From: Rhodosorus marinus
Lineage: Eukaryota; Rhodophyta; Stylonematophyceae; Stylonematales; Stylonemataceae
Length of the DNA: 64,000 nt
Assembly: GCA_029953675.1 (NCBI GenBank)
Contig: JAMWBK010000005.1
Location: 496,001 to 560,000, forward strand
Reading direction: 5' to 3'
Positions 23,420 through 35,665 of this stretch are shown here, in pieces; the stretch's first letter is position 1, and each line of letters begins with the position of its first letter. Made by a program: the position numbers and the translations under genes. The notes under the pieces are model-generated. The model was not told where the DNA came from and did no database searches. It saw only the letters and a program-made list of their open reading frames with translations.

Positions 23420-24701
23420 CTATCGGGGCACTGCAGCTATGGGGCTTATGCCGAGGTTGTGCGATCCGCCACAAGCGATGGTGGTGAAAGTTCTCCTCGT
23501 GTCAGGGTGCATCATTTCCGGTGTTTCCCTATTTCCATGATGACCGAGTTGTCCATGCTCATTCCAGCCGAAAACGAGCGACCTCCCACCTTCTAGAAGG
23601 GCCGCTGTATGCTCCGATCCACAGCAAACAGAATCAACACCGGTCAATTCGCGACCCCCCCCAAGCTGACCATTTGCATCCTTTCCCCAGGAAACCAGTT
23701 CCGACGATTCTGCACGACCGAAAACATAATCTTGTCAAACGCTATGGTGCTGGTCAGGCGGTACGCGAGAATCAGGTTGCCAAAAGAACCGTACCTGTAA
23801 CCGCCGCAAGATGATACCATCCGCTTGAAATTTGCCGGATTCTTCGATGTGTTTGGACAGAACCGGGAGGGTTAAACTTTTGAGAATCGGTTTCTCTCCC
23901 AAGTTCTCCGAGTTTGTTGTTCCCGAAAGTCCAAATACGTCCTTGCTCGTCAAGCACAGCGCTGAACCTAAGCCCCGCGGTGGCCGCTATAGCTCGACAT
24001 GGCAAAGGAACTTGCAGTGGAAACGAAATTTCGCCATTCGCTCCACATTGACCAAACGCGTTGTCCCTGTAACTCAAATGATTAATGCATGTGTGGATAG
24101 TGCGCTACTCTCTCTTTCTGATGGTCCATATGCGTACCCCCAAGCGAAAACTTCTCCGTTCACTGACACGGCGAGAGAATGGCGAACCCCGGCTGCGATA
24201 TCCTTGCACGGAGGTAGATGGCTACGTAGAACTGTCTCTTGAAGAACTTGACTGTGAGATTCTGCTCCGAACGCAATAACCTAAAGCCAAAGAGCAGTCA
24301 ATCCTGAGATTACGTGACGGGCCTGCCTACAGGACTCAATCAATCGCAGGGATTTATGCAAAGATTGAACTGCATGGAAGCACCTCTCCGTTTGCAAGCG
24401 CCAAAGTGTGGTTGAACCCAGCCGCGATCTTCGAAGCTCCCTTCAGTCTATCCGCTAGATGAGGTTCTGATATCAGTTTGGGAGCGCTTTCATCCAAACC
24501 GAGTTGCGCATGGCTGTTGTTTCCCCATGCATAAACTCCATCAGAACAAAAAGCAAAGCTATGACCACCACCGACGGCCACCTTTTCAACTCCCTCCAAA
24601 TCCAAAGCCACTGGCACGAGCTCATCTACGTCTACTTTACCAGCTCCTAATCCAAGCTGCCCATACTGGTTCGAGCCCCAGCATAAGATTTCATACGGCA
24701 T
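23420..24701 (-). CDS. RCC1-repeat beta-propeller protein
   Basis: Seven-bladed-propeller-type protein of the RCC1 superfamily. Exons are 24701-24384, 24280-24138, 24066-23795 and 23730-23420, in phase, giving 347 residues. RCC1 blades are seen as WGSNQYGQLGLG, VYAWGNNSHAQLG, FAWGDNAFGQCG, IWTFGNNKLGELG, VSWGKDANGQLG and FGWNEHGQLGHHG. Each is followed by a GxxH/S-type strand such as VAVGGGHSFAF, IAAGVRHSLAV and ISSGWYHLAAV. The last blade ends ACGGSHNLGI. There is no extra domain, so a partner GTPase or chromatin role cannot be assigned. The start chosen is the ATG next to the first blade; an in-frame ATG at 24812 would add 37 residues. Confidence 0.88.
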
Positions 24702-25698
24702 CCTAGATTCAGACTCCCTAATCGCCCACCTTTGCTCTATTCGAGTAGCATTGCTGAATCCGCTGATCAACTGAAGCAGAACGTCCCCTTCGCAAAAAAA
24801 CTCTGCGGACACCTCTATGATCCTCTAAACAGGATAATGAACGTACCACCCTAAATCTGGGTGTCTATCGTTACACCAAGGGCGAGCTCCGCGCGCAGAG
24901 GCTCTTTTCCGTCCTCAAAAGCTCATATGCTCTTCTCCAACGTACCCTCGAGGCGCCCTCAACGCTGTGTTCACTCGCCTCTATCCCCTGTGGTCATCCC
25001 GATGACAAGAATCAACCTTTGCTCTGGGAACTAATGGGCTGATGTGAACGCCCTTTAATTTTAGACGGTGCTCATACACCAAAACAGTCAACCAGTCTGG
25101 TCGTCATCGAGTCATACGTAGGCCAAGTCCATCTCCATTCCGCTGAGGAAAGAAGTCCGGAAACAGATGCCAAACCCTAACTCAGATCTGCTTAAATTTC
25201 ATCAAACATGATTGGTTAAAATCATTTAATGCATTGAAACAATTGGGTAAAGTATTTCATAATTCATAAAATAAAAGAGGGTTCTTTCTAATCGCCGGCT
25301 GTTCGTATAAAAGCAATTATGATTGGTTTCTAACATCCAATTATATTTCTTATCACGTAATACGTATAAAGAAAAAAATATAATTTGTTAATAGTGCTTT
25401 TATTAACATATTATTCGATAACAGAAATTTTAAGGGTCTTGAATATTGTTTTCTTTTTGAAGAAAAACGTTAACGACGGTGAGCCTCCAAAGGGTCGTCG
25501 GTCGATGATGAGGTAGAGGATGATATCTGATTACCGGAGTTGTTTGGACGAGTTAAAACTGTCTAGATATTGATACTGCTGAATTAGCGTTGGGGCGATA
25601 CAGTTCCTGTTAAGTACTCTTCGTTGTACTTATACACAGGTTGCTGCGGGATTCATCAGCCAGTTTTTTGAGGAAGAAGGACGGCGACAATTGGCGGC
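24702..25698. other. Divergent promoter region of RCC1-like gene and helicase
   Basis: Bases 25180-25460 are strongly AT-rich. Bases 25480-25690 are the G-rich leader of the helicase. No gene is supported. Both neighbouring genes are transcribed away from this stretch. Confidence 0.5.
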
Positions 25699-28600
25699 AT
25701 GGAGCTGGGGTTTGTTGGACCCTTGGCTAGTTTGGCTGCTGGTTATGAGGATATTTCGAGTGCAGTATGTTTTCAGAGGCGTCAGAGACTGGCTAGGTCC
25801 CGAACTGTACTGAGAGCGATCGAGAAGGACGCGGTTGTCGGAGATATACAGGAGGATCATTTTGAGGAAATTGTGGTGCCCGAAGATGAGTTTGATGTTG
25901 TAGGGAATGGTATGTACCGCTTGATACACTTTCTGAGTCACATTGAATGCTGCATAGACTATGTAGGCTGATGGTTTGAACTATAACTATGTGGTTTGTT
26001 CTTGAAGGGGGAGCTCCAGAGAAGGAATCTCAAGTGCTTGTTCTCGGGGATCTGGATGTTGACGAGGAGTCTGACGAACCGAAGAAATGGTCCCACGTCA
26101 TAGATGTTGCTGCTGCGGAGGATGGAAGTATTCTTGAGGACTTTTTCTTCGAGGTTTTACTTGAAAGCCACGATTTGCAGTACACGCTAACGATGGACCT
26201 TGAAAAACCTAGGCCCACTAAAATTCAGTCAGCAGTTGTACCATGGGCATTAGAGGGCCGAGACATCGTGATTTGCAGTCATACTGGAACCGGCAAGACG
26301 ATGGTAAGGAGCTTCAACCTTGACCCCTGGCAGGGCCCTGCTCGCTGTGAATATCTTTCTTATCTACCAACTGAAGAACTTTGTTCTGACCACGCACGCG
26401 ACAGGCATTTCTGCTCCCGATCATCGAACAAATCGAAGAGGCTTCGGACGAGATTCAGGCAATGGTAAGCAACTCTCGACCAGAACAATACCTCAAGATC
26501 AGTAGCCACCTCTGAGCAGCTTCCGTTGGGACCTGCTTGTCCCAAACGAGAGACGCCGAAGTTTTGAGGAGCAAACGTGAAAATTTCTACCTTCCAAAAG
26601 CTGTAAAACCTGGCTCGTCATCTTTGCCGCTCTAGGTAAATCGTGTCAACATGTTCAATGACCGTCTAATAACGTCGACGTTGTTTTTCTTTGATGTGCA
26701 GATCGTTGCTCCCACGCGCGAACTTGCGATACAAATTAGCGGGGAATGTGATAAACTGATACAGAGAATGGACGTCAGAAGTATACCTTTGATTGGAGGC
26801 GCAAACCCAGCCAGACAAATCGAGAAGATGAAGAAGCTCAAGCCGCATATCGTTGTTGGAACCCCGGGGAGGCTGGCTGAACTATACGAGTACGACCACA
26901 GTCACCACCGACCGTCATGAGTTGTTTTAGCCCCACGGTGTTTCGTGAGGAACTGCCGCTGCCTTTTGACATTGTCGCTTACGAGTACGGTTCTGATCCC
27001 TGTTCTTCGTGTTCGCAGGTCGAGGAAGCTCAAGTTGAGTTCGGTAAGGATGACAGTGGTGGATGAAGTGGATCAGTGCCTTTCGCAGGGGTTCATTGAC
27101 ACGATTAGTTCACTGATGAAGCGGGTTAGCCATTCTAATCAGCTCATCTTCGCCTCAGCAACAGCCGACAGAGTTTCTGTAAGAAATTTCGCCCTGAAGT
27201 AAGCTTTTACACACAACCCACATCTTCGCGAAAGAGGAGGATTAGGAAGAATTATGGGAGCCTGAAAGTCCCCGCCTTTGGCACCTCAGGTGGATGAAGG
27301 AACCCATGCTGGTCCGAGTAGAGGCAGAGAGAAGGATGCCGAAAAACGTCAATCATCATTATTGTGTAGTTCCGAAACGCAAAAGAATAGAAACCCTACG
27401 AAAGATTGCGTAAGCAAAAATCCGACCAAATAGATATCTGGACTGCAGAGCTGTTACCACCGAAAGATCTATATTATCGGCTTGGCGGTCAGCGGAGCTC
27501 AGCAATAACCGTGGTGGTGAACCTGTCAAACCCGATGCCTCATTTTTCTTCTCGACTTCATTGCGTTGCACTAGGTTTTCACAAGAGGAGCAAGTGGGCT
27601 CCGTCATAGCCTTCGTGGACAGTCAGAGCAACGTAGATACTGCAGCCGAGGCTTTGAATAGAATGGGAGCGGATTCAGTAGTTGCCCTGAGGGGAGATGC
27701 TGACAAGCGTGAGAGAGCGTCGGTGATGCAAGACTTTCGGAACGGCAAAGCAAAGCTACTGATTGCCACAGAGGTAAACCTAGAACCTTTTCTTGCAAGT
27801 TTCGCCAACGAGTAATCGCGATCTGAACTTCTTCGTGTTGATGTAGATCGCTGCAAGAGGATTGGACCTACCAGACGTCTCGATAGTGGTGAACCTGGAC
27901 TTACCTACAGACTCTGATCACTACATTCATCGTGCCGGCCGGTGTGGGAGAGCAGGAGCAAAAGGGACGGTAGGCTGAGCCACTCCGAAGCGTGATTGTC
28001 CAATAATACTGATGACAGGTCTGTTACAGGTTGTTTCGCTCACAACTAAGGAGAAGGCGTTCGTGGTCTCCAAACTGGAGAAAGAGATGGGTGTGGATAT
28101 CATCCATTCCACGGTTTACGGTGGTAAAATCATCAGGGCTGAAGAACTACCCGAGGAAGTCAGGAAACGAAGAGAGCTATGTGAGCTGAACTAGAAAGAA
28201 GAGTGACGCAAATAGTGCGAATTCTAATGAAATTGTCCATGACTCTGCGATTGTTCTTTTAGCGACTGAAGCATACTTGTCTAAGAAGGCGGAGAACCGA
28301 GGTTCCAAACGGGAAGGACATACCCGTACAGGTATGTGTAGAGTCCTTGAGAATCTTGACAGGGCCGGGCTTTGACATATTGGGGTCCTGCGGTTTTGAT
28401 AACAGAAAACAAGGCACGACCTACGTCGCCACTGGTTAACAAGAAGAAGAAGAAGAAGAAGGACAAGAAGATTAATGATGCAGAGGGGGTCCCCCCGAAT
28501 AAGCAAACAGAACGAAGCGCAATGTACAAGCAGAACTTGAAGGAGGTCTACCGTGAAAGGAAAAAGAAGGACGGAGAGGGAGCACGAGGACAGCGCCAAA

Positions 28601-28888
28601 ACTCGCTCACTACGAACAGCAAGCGCGGTATGACTGCAGTCATACAAACAACCTATCTACAGCTAAACGGCTAAAAGCTGGTTTCTGTCGTTGTATGGCA
28701 CAGGCGCAAGCGGACCTCGATCTGGAAAGGAACCAATCGTCAACGAGGAAAACGACTTTTACGATGACGACGACGACCTAAGAGCCTCGAGAACGGACGA
28801 TCCATCGAAGAAAAAGCAGAAACCGAAAAGACGACCGCGGAATATGCGCGATCGTGCCTCCGACGAGAAGTGGGTTGGCAACCGATGA
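25699..28888 (+). CDS. DEVD-box RNA helicase with plastid-type N-terminus
   Basis: DEAD-box-type ATP-dependent RNA helicase in twelve exons: 25699-25909, 26008-26303, 26405-26464, 26702-26889, 27019-27198, 27290-27409, 27575-27773, 27847-27969, 28030-28180, 28263-28331, 28406-28627, 28704-28888. Phases agree; 667 residues. Motifs in order: Q-motif region [14 protein letters not shown], Walker [21 protein letters not shown], motif II DEVD instead of DEAD, SAT, ARGLDLP and [10 protein letters not shown]. Plant chloroplast RH58, as I recall, also carries DEVD, and the core resembles it. Residues 1-50 (MELGFVGPL...) look like a plastid transit peptide. Residues about 515-667 are an unusual tail: a lysine run, then an acidic DDDDD patch, then basic PKRRPRN. 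If the intron at 28181-28262 is retained, translation stops at 28194, giving 513 residues without the tail. The basic tail could also be nuclear, so location is inferred. Confidence 0.9.
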
Positions 28889-29026
28889 CTGATGGTGCCG
28901 AAACGGCGGCCGCAGCAGCTGTAATACGAACAGTTCTCCCCAAATTCTGTTTGTGGATTGTGCTTCTATACCAAAGGGACGAGTGGATTAGACACATCGA
29001 ACATTAAGGTTATTTCAGTTAGCAAG

Positions 29027-29443
29027 ATGAAACACTATATTCAAACAACCATGTTTGCCCTTGATATCCATCGTGCCGAGCAATGTCGGTCTGACCGATT
29101 AGCTCAGTTGCTAAGCGTGGTGAGAGCGGGCTTCTGGATAGAGGAAGCGGTCAGCGCTCAGTATTATAACGCGCACCCGTTAAGCGGGTACGCGTCCTTG
29201 CGGTACAAAAGCGTTAAATCGGTTTCAGAGCGATGCCACAAGCACGAGTATTGGTATCAATGCGACGACGAACGGCAGATGTCGCTATCCACAAGTTTTC
29301 AATTCGAAAAGTTCATAAGCTTCATTAGGCAATGCCAACTGAAAAGCAGACTACCGAGTCTGGACGTGTGCCGCCGTAGTTGTAGCTATGCAGGCGAGGA
29401 GGGACAAATGCATTGTGGTCTGCACGGTCACCAAGGAAACTAG
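29027..29443 (+). CDS. Hypothetical 138-residue ORF
   Basis: The longest frame between the helicase and the membrane-protein gene starts at the ATG at 29027 and runs 138 codons; an open frame extends further upstream. The product is rich in Cys, Arg and aromatic residues (SERCHKHEYWYQCDDE) and I do not recognise it. The underlying DNA at 29091-29190 can form several nested hairpins, so the region may be a structured RNA and the frame may be chance. It lies 138 bases past the helicase stop and is transcribed towards the minus-strand gene at 29530. Confidence 0.25.
   Translation: MKHYIQTTMFALDIHRAEQCRSDRLAQLLSVVRAGFWIEEAVSAQYYNAHPLSGYASLRYKSVKSVSERCHKHEYWYQCDDERQMSLSTSFQFEKFISFIRQCQLKSRLPSLDVCRRSCSYAGEEGQMHCGLHGHQGN
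29091..29190 (+). other. Nested-hairpin segment, possible structured RNA
   Basis: Outer stem CTGACCG (29091-29097) pairs with CGGTCAG (29148-29154). Inside it TTAGC-TCAGTT-GCTAA and GCTTC-loop-GAAGC form two hairpins, like the D and anticodon arms of a tRNA, but no T arm or GGTTC B box is present. A further hairpin, ACGCG/CGCGT enclosing CCCG/CGGG, follows at about 29169-29193. No anticodon could be assigned and no known RNA family was recognised. Confidence 0.3.
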
Positions 29444-29529
29444 TTCCAATCGCTAGATTCCATCCTCGATCTTTACACGGCTTGGGCGGGACGCTTCATG
29501 CGGGAGATGTATTCGGGTACAGCGTGCGC

Positions 29530-30939
29530 CTAGTTCTTGCTAAGCTTTTTTGACTCCCGCGTCCTCAATACAATGAAACGATACGTTGATATCACAGCCG
29601 TCATAATGTTCACAGCGGCGAACAGGATTGCCCCAACAGTTGGCTTCCCCTTGAGGGCGATCAGCGACGCCACGTAGAGCAAAACAGACGAGTAGCAGAC
29701 GCCAGTATTCAAGATCTTGAAAGTGCTCGCCGGTAGTCTGTCTCTCTCCGAGGCATCTTTTAGCGTCGCCAGAGCCACAGCTTGCAGAGCAAAGCCACTG
29801 ATGAACAACCGCATCGCCGTAAGCGCCATCTTCGTCGGTTCTGTTGAAACATAGGACATGTCGTTCTCTATTAGGAAGCCTCATTCCAGAACGGGTATTG
29901 CGGGCGACACTTGAATCCATTCCAATGCTATTATCAATGGTCGTAGATACGTACCAGCAGCATACACCACTGAAAGAAAGGAGGCCGGATTCACTGCTCC
30001 AGCGAAGAATACCAAGGTGCTGAGAATGGCCAGCAGCCCGTAAGCCATTGACGTGATCTAGATACAGGGGCATAGATGAGGAGCGATGGTCGTGTCTAAG
30101 TTCGATGTTCTAATTCAGACTTGAAACAGCACTTCTGAGCAGAGCAAATCCGATGAGAAATCAGGACGCTTACTTTCTTCGCGTCCAGAATCTCGGCGAC
30201 GGCAATCATCGTACCGCCGATGAGCGGGCTGAAACCCGTGTCCGGAGTTGTATACCAGTACGCGCCGCCAACTATTCCCGAACTTAAATTGAGAAAATGA
30301 ATCACAGAGAGAAACAGAGGAAAAGTCTGCATGCCAGAAGAGTAGGTTGCCCAGAACGCGAAAAGGGAGGCGAAGGCGAATACCACGCTCATCCTTTTGT
30401 AAGTTCCCGACTCCATCCTAAATAACCACAACGGAGAGACGAGCAGAAGTCGTCAGAGCGTGCCCCAATCTGCGGATGAACGATTGAGGTGAGCAATCCT
30501 ACCTGTTGTTCTCAGCAGCATTCTTCAGTCCAATCAGATAAGATATCCTAAGCATTCCGAAAGCTCCCCAAAATCTGAGGATCCCCCTCTCAATAGTCCC
30601 TCTTTGAAACTCATCGAACGTCAATGGGCTCATTGCAATCATGGAGACAACTAAGTGACATAGATTGAGGAGCCCCAGCGTGGCCGCCAGTACCATGCGC
30701 CTCCTAACACTCGCTTCAGACTCCATGACAATCTCCTCATCCTCCTCGAGAACAATCTCATCTGGCTCTTCTCCATTAATTTCGCCTTGAACAGCGCTCT
30801 CCTCCGCCAGACATAGCCGCACAACCCTGAGCCTCCTTCCCGAAACCTGTCTAAGGCCAGAACGGCACACCGGCCTCGCTCCCGACCTGCATTCGACAAC
30901 CCCAGCTCCTCCAACAGCAACAAAGCCAGGTCTACTCAT
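29530..30939 (-). CDS. Plastid-targeted polytopic membrane protein, unknown function
   Basis: Not assigned to a known family. Exons are 30939-30503, 30417-30174, 30057-29955 and 29840-29530, in phase, giving 364 residues. Residues 1-50 resemble a transit peptide: MSRPGFVAVGGAG, then Arg/Ser/Val-rich sequence with few acids. An acidic stretch (EEPDEIVLEEDEEIV) precedes the membrane part. From about residue 80 there are roughly eight hydrophobic segments, for example VLAATLGLLNLCHLVVSMIA, VVFAFASLFAFWATY, MAYGLLAILSTLVFFAGAV and LLYVASLIAL. The C-terminus is short and basic. The layout suggests an envelope or thylakoid protein with an even number of helices. An upstream in-frame ATG at 30948 would add three residues; the later one places Phe near the N-terminus as in the other plastid precursors here. 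Confidence 0.75.
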
Positions 30940-31350
30940 CTTTTCCAAAGCAAAGTGCCAGAAAACCCAAAAATTTCACTTCCTAGCGTCCGTGAATCCA
31001 TCCGGTTCACCTCAATACGATACTATCATCTTTCCGGATCCACATCAGCAATCTCATCTTCATTGCTCCGACCACATCGAATCTCGGCCGTGCGATGTCC
31101 CACTTTCAAAAAAAAGATGGGACAGAAATGGGACACCACTTGGAGGCGAGAATCAGCGCCTTTGGACTTGAGGTACACCAACGTTGGTGCTTATGGTCAG
31201 GCGTTGTGGCGTTTCAGTCGGTTTGGGATGTTCAATCACATTCTTACTACTTTTTCCCGGCAGGAGTAGAGGATTCGTTCAGTTTTCGAAACCGTTTTTT
31301 GACTCTTCGGTGAGAAGCAGCGATGGAAGGCTGCTACAGGTTTCTGTTTG

Positions 31351-31514
31351 TGGGCTTGTTAGTTGTCGGAGGTGTGAGAAAAAGCTTTCCTGAGTTGATT
31401 TTGTTGTTCACAGACTGTATCTGCTTGCAAGGGCTTGTTCTGGTTGTGGGCTTTAGTTGTCGGAGGTGTGAGAAAAAAGCTTTCCTGAGCTGATTTTATT
31501 GTTTACAGACTGTA
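31351..31514. repeat. Two direct repeats of about 65 bp
   Basis: Copy 1 lies at about 31351-31420 and copy 2 at about 31447-31514. Both read TTAGTTGTCGGAGGTGTGAG, then AAAGCTTTCCTGAG, then ACAGACTGTAT. They differ at a handful of positions. The sequence is non-coding as far as can be seen. Confidence 0.85.
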
Positions 31515-31548
31515 TTTTCGTGATGTTACGGGTGGTTTCTGTTTCTTA

Positions 31549-31566
31549 GGAGAGAGAGAGAGAGAG
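31549..31566. repeat. (GA)n microsatellite
   Basis: An uninterrupted AG/GA dinucleotide run of about 18 bases lies just past the direct repeats. Confidence 0.85.
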
Positions 31567-34500
31567 GAGTACGTGGTTCACCACCCACGAACTTGAGAAG
31601 AACACGAGCTTGATGTGAATGTCATATCACGGGCATACCCATGCGTTGCTAATACAACTCCTATAGCTCGTGAGCTAGAAGAATTTGCTTCAGTTGTTTT
31701 ACTCCCGACTGAGGCCAAGATGGGCCCCCCACAAGAGGTGTGGAGGGAGCAAGGGGGCCACCTGAATAGTTGAAAACATCCGTCCCAAAGCTCATCTTGA
31801 ATCATAGAATCATAGCTAGCTCTTCTAAATACCAGCATGGCCAAAAGCGAGCTTTCTCATCAAGTCCAGACCTGCTACTTCAAGGCTTAACCACCGCACA
31901 ACGCTCGCTCTTCAGCTTACTAATCTGAAACGAAAATCAATCGAAAAACAAAGCTTGCAGAATAGTCTGAAACCTAAAAAAAACAAAATCATCAATTATA
32001 GAAGTTTTTGCTGTACATAGTTCGTGGCTCGCGCGGGGATATATTTTGAATATATTTGTTTGCGTTGTAATAGCGCGTACCATAAATGTTTTCTCGCACA
32101 TGGACTATTTAGCATTTTGGGGGTGTTTGATTGAAACTATTCAAAAAAGGAGTCCAATTGTTTGTCCAATCAAACAGATATTCAATCAACGCTAGTCTAA
32201 TAATCAATCATCTCGAGTTTTTTTCAAATCTTGAATTATGTTTAGTTCTCGTAGTGACAAGCTGTCCCTGTTATGTATTGAAATAGGATTACTTCTCGGG
32301 TTCCACTGACGTCCTTCTGGACATCCGCAGCCTGTCATACACTATGACTATTCAAGGAGGAAGGGGAATGATTATCGAGTAAATTGCGAACTACCCAGCC
32401 CTTGGGTTATGTCCTGCAAAAGAACGTTGAGGCTCAATCAATACCAGTCGTTAATTGAAGAGTACCGGTCTGGACTTGGTGGGTGCTCCCTTTTGATGGA
32501 TTCTTCTGATGGGTAGTATGGACCTAGATACACTAAGGCCTTGGATCAGCGCACACTGAGCCTGTTGAACTCGAGCATGAATCGTCTCGCAAAATCGAGG
32601 CTTGATGTGCCTGCCTTCCTCGCGATTAGGCAAACAATTCTGCCAATATTTGTCTCGCAAACGTCAACAACCCAACAAGAAAGGCAAGGACACGGAGTCA
32701 GAAACTGAAGCCGAGGAATCACAACCGCTAAAAGCATTAGGGTTGCAATCGAGATTGAGATTCAATCACAAAAAGCATGGCCATGACTAATTTCATCTAG
32801 TTGAACAGAAGCGAATCAACACGACGAGTTCAGTTCACTGTTCAGGTTCACCAATAGACTTTCAGCACGTCCAAGTGCAGCAATGTATGTCCGAACTTGC
32901 GGGAATTGCAGCTCTTCCTTTATTAAACCAGAGCTCGCGTATCCGGATTGATAGCTAGTTGCGCGGTTCAACAGTAAGCGTGATTATCATTAATTCAACG
33001 GCGATGACACTGAGACATCCGCATGTCAGCAACTATAGTCCACCACCACTTAACCGGTTCTAAGCCGCAAGCTAGCCAACAAATTTGTGTCCTCTCATTC
33101 AGAATTCGCATGCACTGCTGGTTGATAGGAAGTCAGGTTCCTATCCGAAAGGGAGCTTTCCTGGCAGAATCTTCACGGCTCAAGCACCTGTTAAACCCCG
33201 TCGATTCTGAGCCACAACCCCGAAGCGATGATGTACAACAGGAAAAACGATAGTATTGCGCATAAGGAAAAAGTATTATTGAAAACACTAAACAAATAAT
33301 ACGATACAGAGAACAGTTCAACGAAAAAACGATATCAGAAAAACGATATCACAACTAAAAGCAAAAGCCCTGAAATCTCATTGCGTGAGGTCAAAGCATG
33401 TTATTGTGTCAATTCGGTACTGGTTTTCTAAGGAATCCACTAAAAGCACGTAATCTGTTGAGAAAAGCTCCTCTTCCAATAGGAAACTTCACCTCAATAC
33501 TAAAAAATACCATATTTTCCGTGAAGCCATCCGGGAAACAATGAAACCTCGACCAGAATCCTATACGACGGACGACGGACGATGAAGTTGAACCACTGAA
33601 AATCGAGTAAAACCAAGGGCGTTTTTGGTCGCGTGTCGGACGCGTGAGGGCAGGTGCCAACCTTTGCAAGGAAACTCTCTGGAAACTTTTCCCAAAATAT
33701 ATTAAATACAGCCAATAGCGGATTTCTAAATCGTTGGTTTGTTTGCCGGGGAAAACTTGGGTTGTGACCGATGCTCTCCTCTAAATCGTAAGAATTGGAG
33801 TGATTCCGGAGTTTGTCTGAGGGAAACCCCTTCAGAAGGACGAAGGACGGGGCTTTTGAAAGTGGCGAGGGAACTCCTCGATCTATCTATTTTTAATGAG
33901 TTTTAGAATACTACAGGCCACTGCAAGATAGGGTAGTGGCTATCGCAAAAAAAAGGTGGTTGTCAGCGAGGCCCCGTTCCCCCTTTTTCAAAACTACCAA
34001 TGGGATCGCTTAACGTATTAACGGTCTTGGCTACGTTTTCCTTTCCCGGAAAATATTGAATATTATATCCCATTACGTGGTCTTTAGGTCAATCGGTTCG
34101 AAACGGGGAGATTCTTGGAGTTGTTTTTCTTCGGTATTTCGAGAACGAGCTTTTCCAACAGGTCTTTTTTTTTTGTTTTCCCAACGCCCGGAAGGTATTT
34201 ATATATTTTTTTTCATGGACCGCATCTTCGCTCGGAAATGAGTTTCGAAGCCACTAGAACTGCATTGACGCTCAAAAACTTATAAAAACTAGATATGCGA
34301 AGGGTTCGTACGAGGCGCGGACTAGCTCGGGCTGTGCAAACAGCTCATGTATTTCGCTAATATTAGTTGATCTGTTAAATCTTTTCAATTCGATGATATC
34401 GTGGGTTATAAATATTACCACAATTTCTGAACGCACTAGAGGGGAATATGACTTCCAAGTAGCAAAACAATTATTACCATTAATCAACAGTTGCCGCTGA

Positions 34501-35665
34501 TTTCGTCAGGACAGAATTGGAATCAACGAGCAAGATACAGTTAGGGTTGTCATTTCCGCCCAAAACGAAAACTTCTGAATTGCGTCTGATATTTTTAATC
34601 GGACGGTCCTATGCAGGTTAATCTGACCTATATCACGTAATGAATAGATGGATTATCTTCCTGTTCGCGTCTGATATAAGTTTAATAGACTTGCGTTCTA
34701 AAGAAAAAAACAGTATTTGTCTGATAGCAAACCATTCATGTCCGATATTCTTCAATCAACGAAGGCTATTGATTGGATTCCAATTTTTCCTTCTCTCAGG
34801 GCCAGACCTTCTCCTGGATATTGGAGGGCTTCCAGCATTCGGAAGAACAGACAGCCTGTCTTCCACTGAAATGACCATAATTCAATACATAAGTATGACA
34901 GGTTGTCATCCATAAATTAGCATAATTCAATACCCTGGACCAGAGATGATTGATTATGAGCCGAATGTTGATTGAATATGGGACGTTTTCGTCGAACCGT
35001 TTATCGGACTGGTAATTAGACATGTTTCAAAGTAATTTCAAACGGATAGCCTTTAGTTTTTCAAAATATAGTGCGTACTCTATCTCACAGGAATTTATCG
35101 GACGATTTATGACAACCCTAGCCTAGTCCAATTAAAGAATTGTACATGATTGTGGAGCGGATCAAAAACAGATGATATTCTCATTCTCCGGGCCAAACCC
35201 GCCCTTGATGAGTATCTCGCTAAAACATAATACCCCCTAATTTTGTATTTGAATTCACGTTTACTAAGGCCCTCGCTTAAGAAAAATTGAAATACAAATG
35301 CTTTAGGAAGTAATGAAAATAAGAATAAACTGTCGAAGTGATTGATGATCCGAAGTGATTGCTGTAGCTCGTTTCAAGGAAATCTAAGATTCGTATGGCA
35401 ATATAATAATCTCGTATATGTCCGATCGACATAAAAATTATCAGAATTGCATTCATTTTGTTGTGCACAGCCGGAAATCAATGCATGAGAGGAATTTTTT
35501 TTTTTCAATAGTAGCTCCTCTGCTGTTTTGGCGAGGCGAGATGAGGGGTCGGTTTCCACTACATATGGACTGCCCTTGGTTAAAGCTACAGGTGGAGTGG
35601 GCGGGCGAAGATGAACTTCAGGGAACTGTGAGGAGGGAATTTGTAGTTTTTAGACCCTGGGCATA

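Larger units (their letters stand above)
30940..35665. other. 4.7-kb gene-poor region
   Basis: No gene is supported. The first 200 bases are the leader of the membrane-protein gene. A minus-strand frame at 32546-32737 faintly resembles a retroelement integrase (FARRFMLEFNRL) but is too short to call. Sequences near 33141 (plus) and 33450-33495 (minus) are diverged copies of each other in opposite orientation. The region is AT-rich at 32000-32260 and 34560-35460. The 200 bases before 35666 are the bZIP gene leader. Decayed mobile DNA is the likeliest content. Confidence 0.4.

Noticed and set aside
32451-32737. Integrase-like minus-strand frames
   Set aside because: The resemblance is limited to about 12 residues and lacks the catalytic acidic residues; not enough to call a retroelement.
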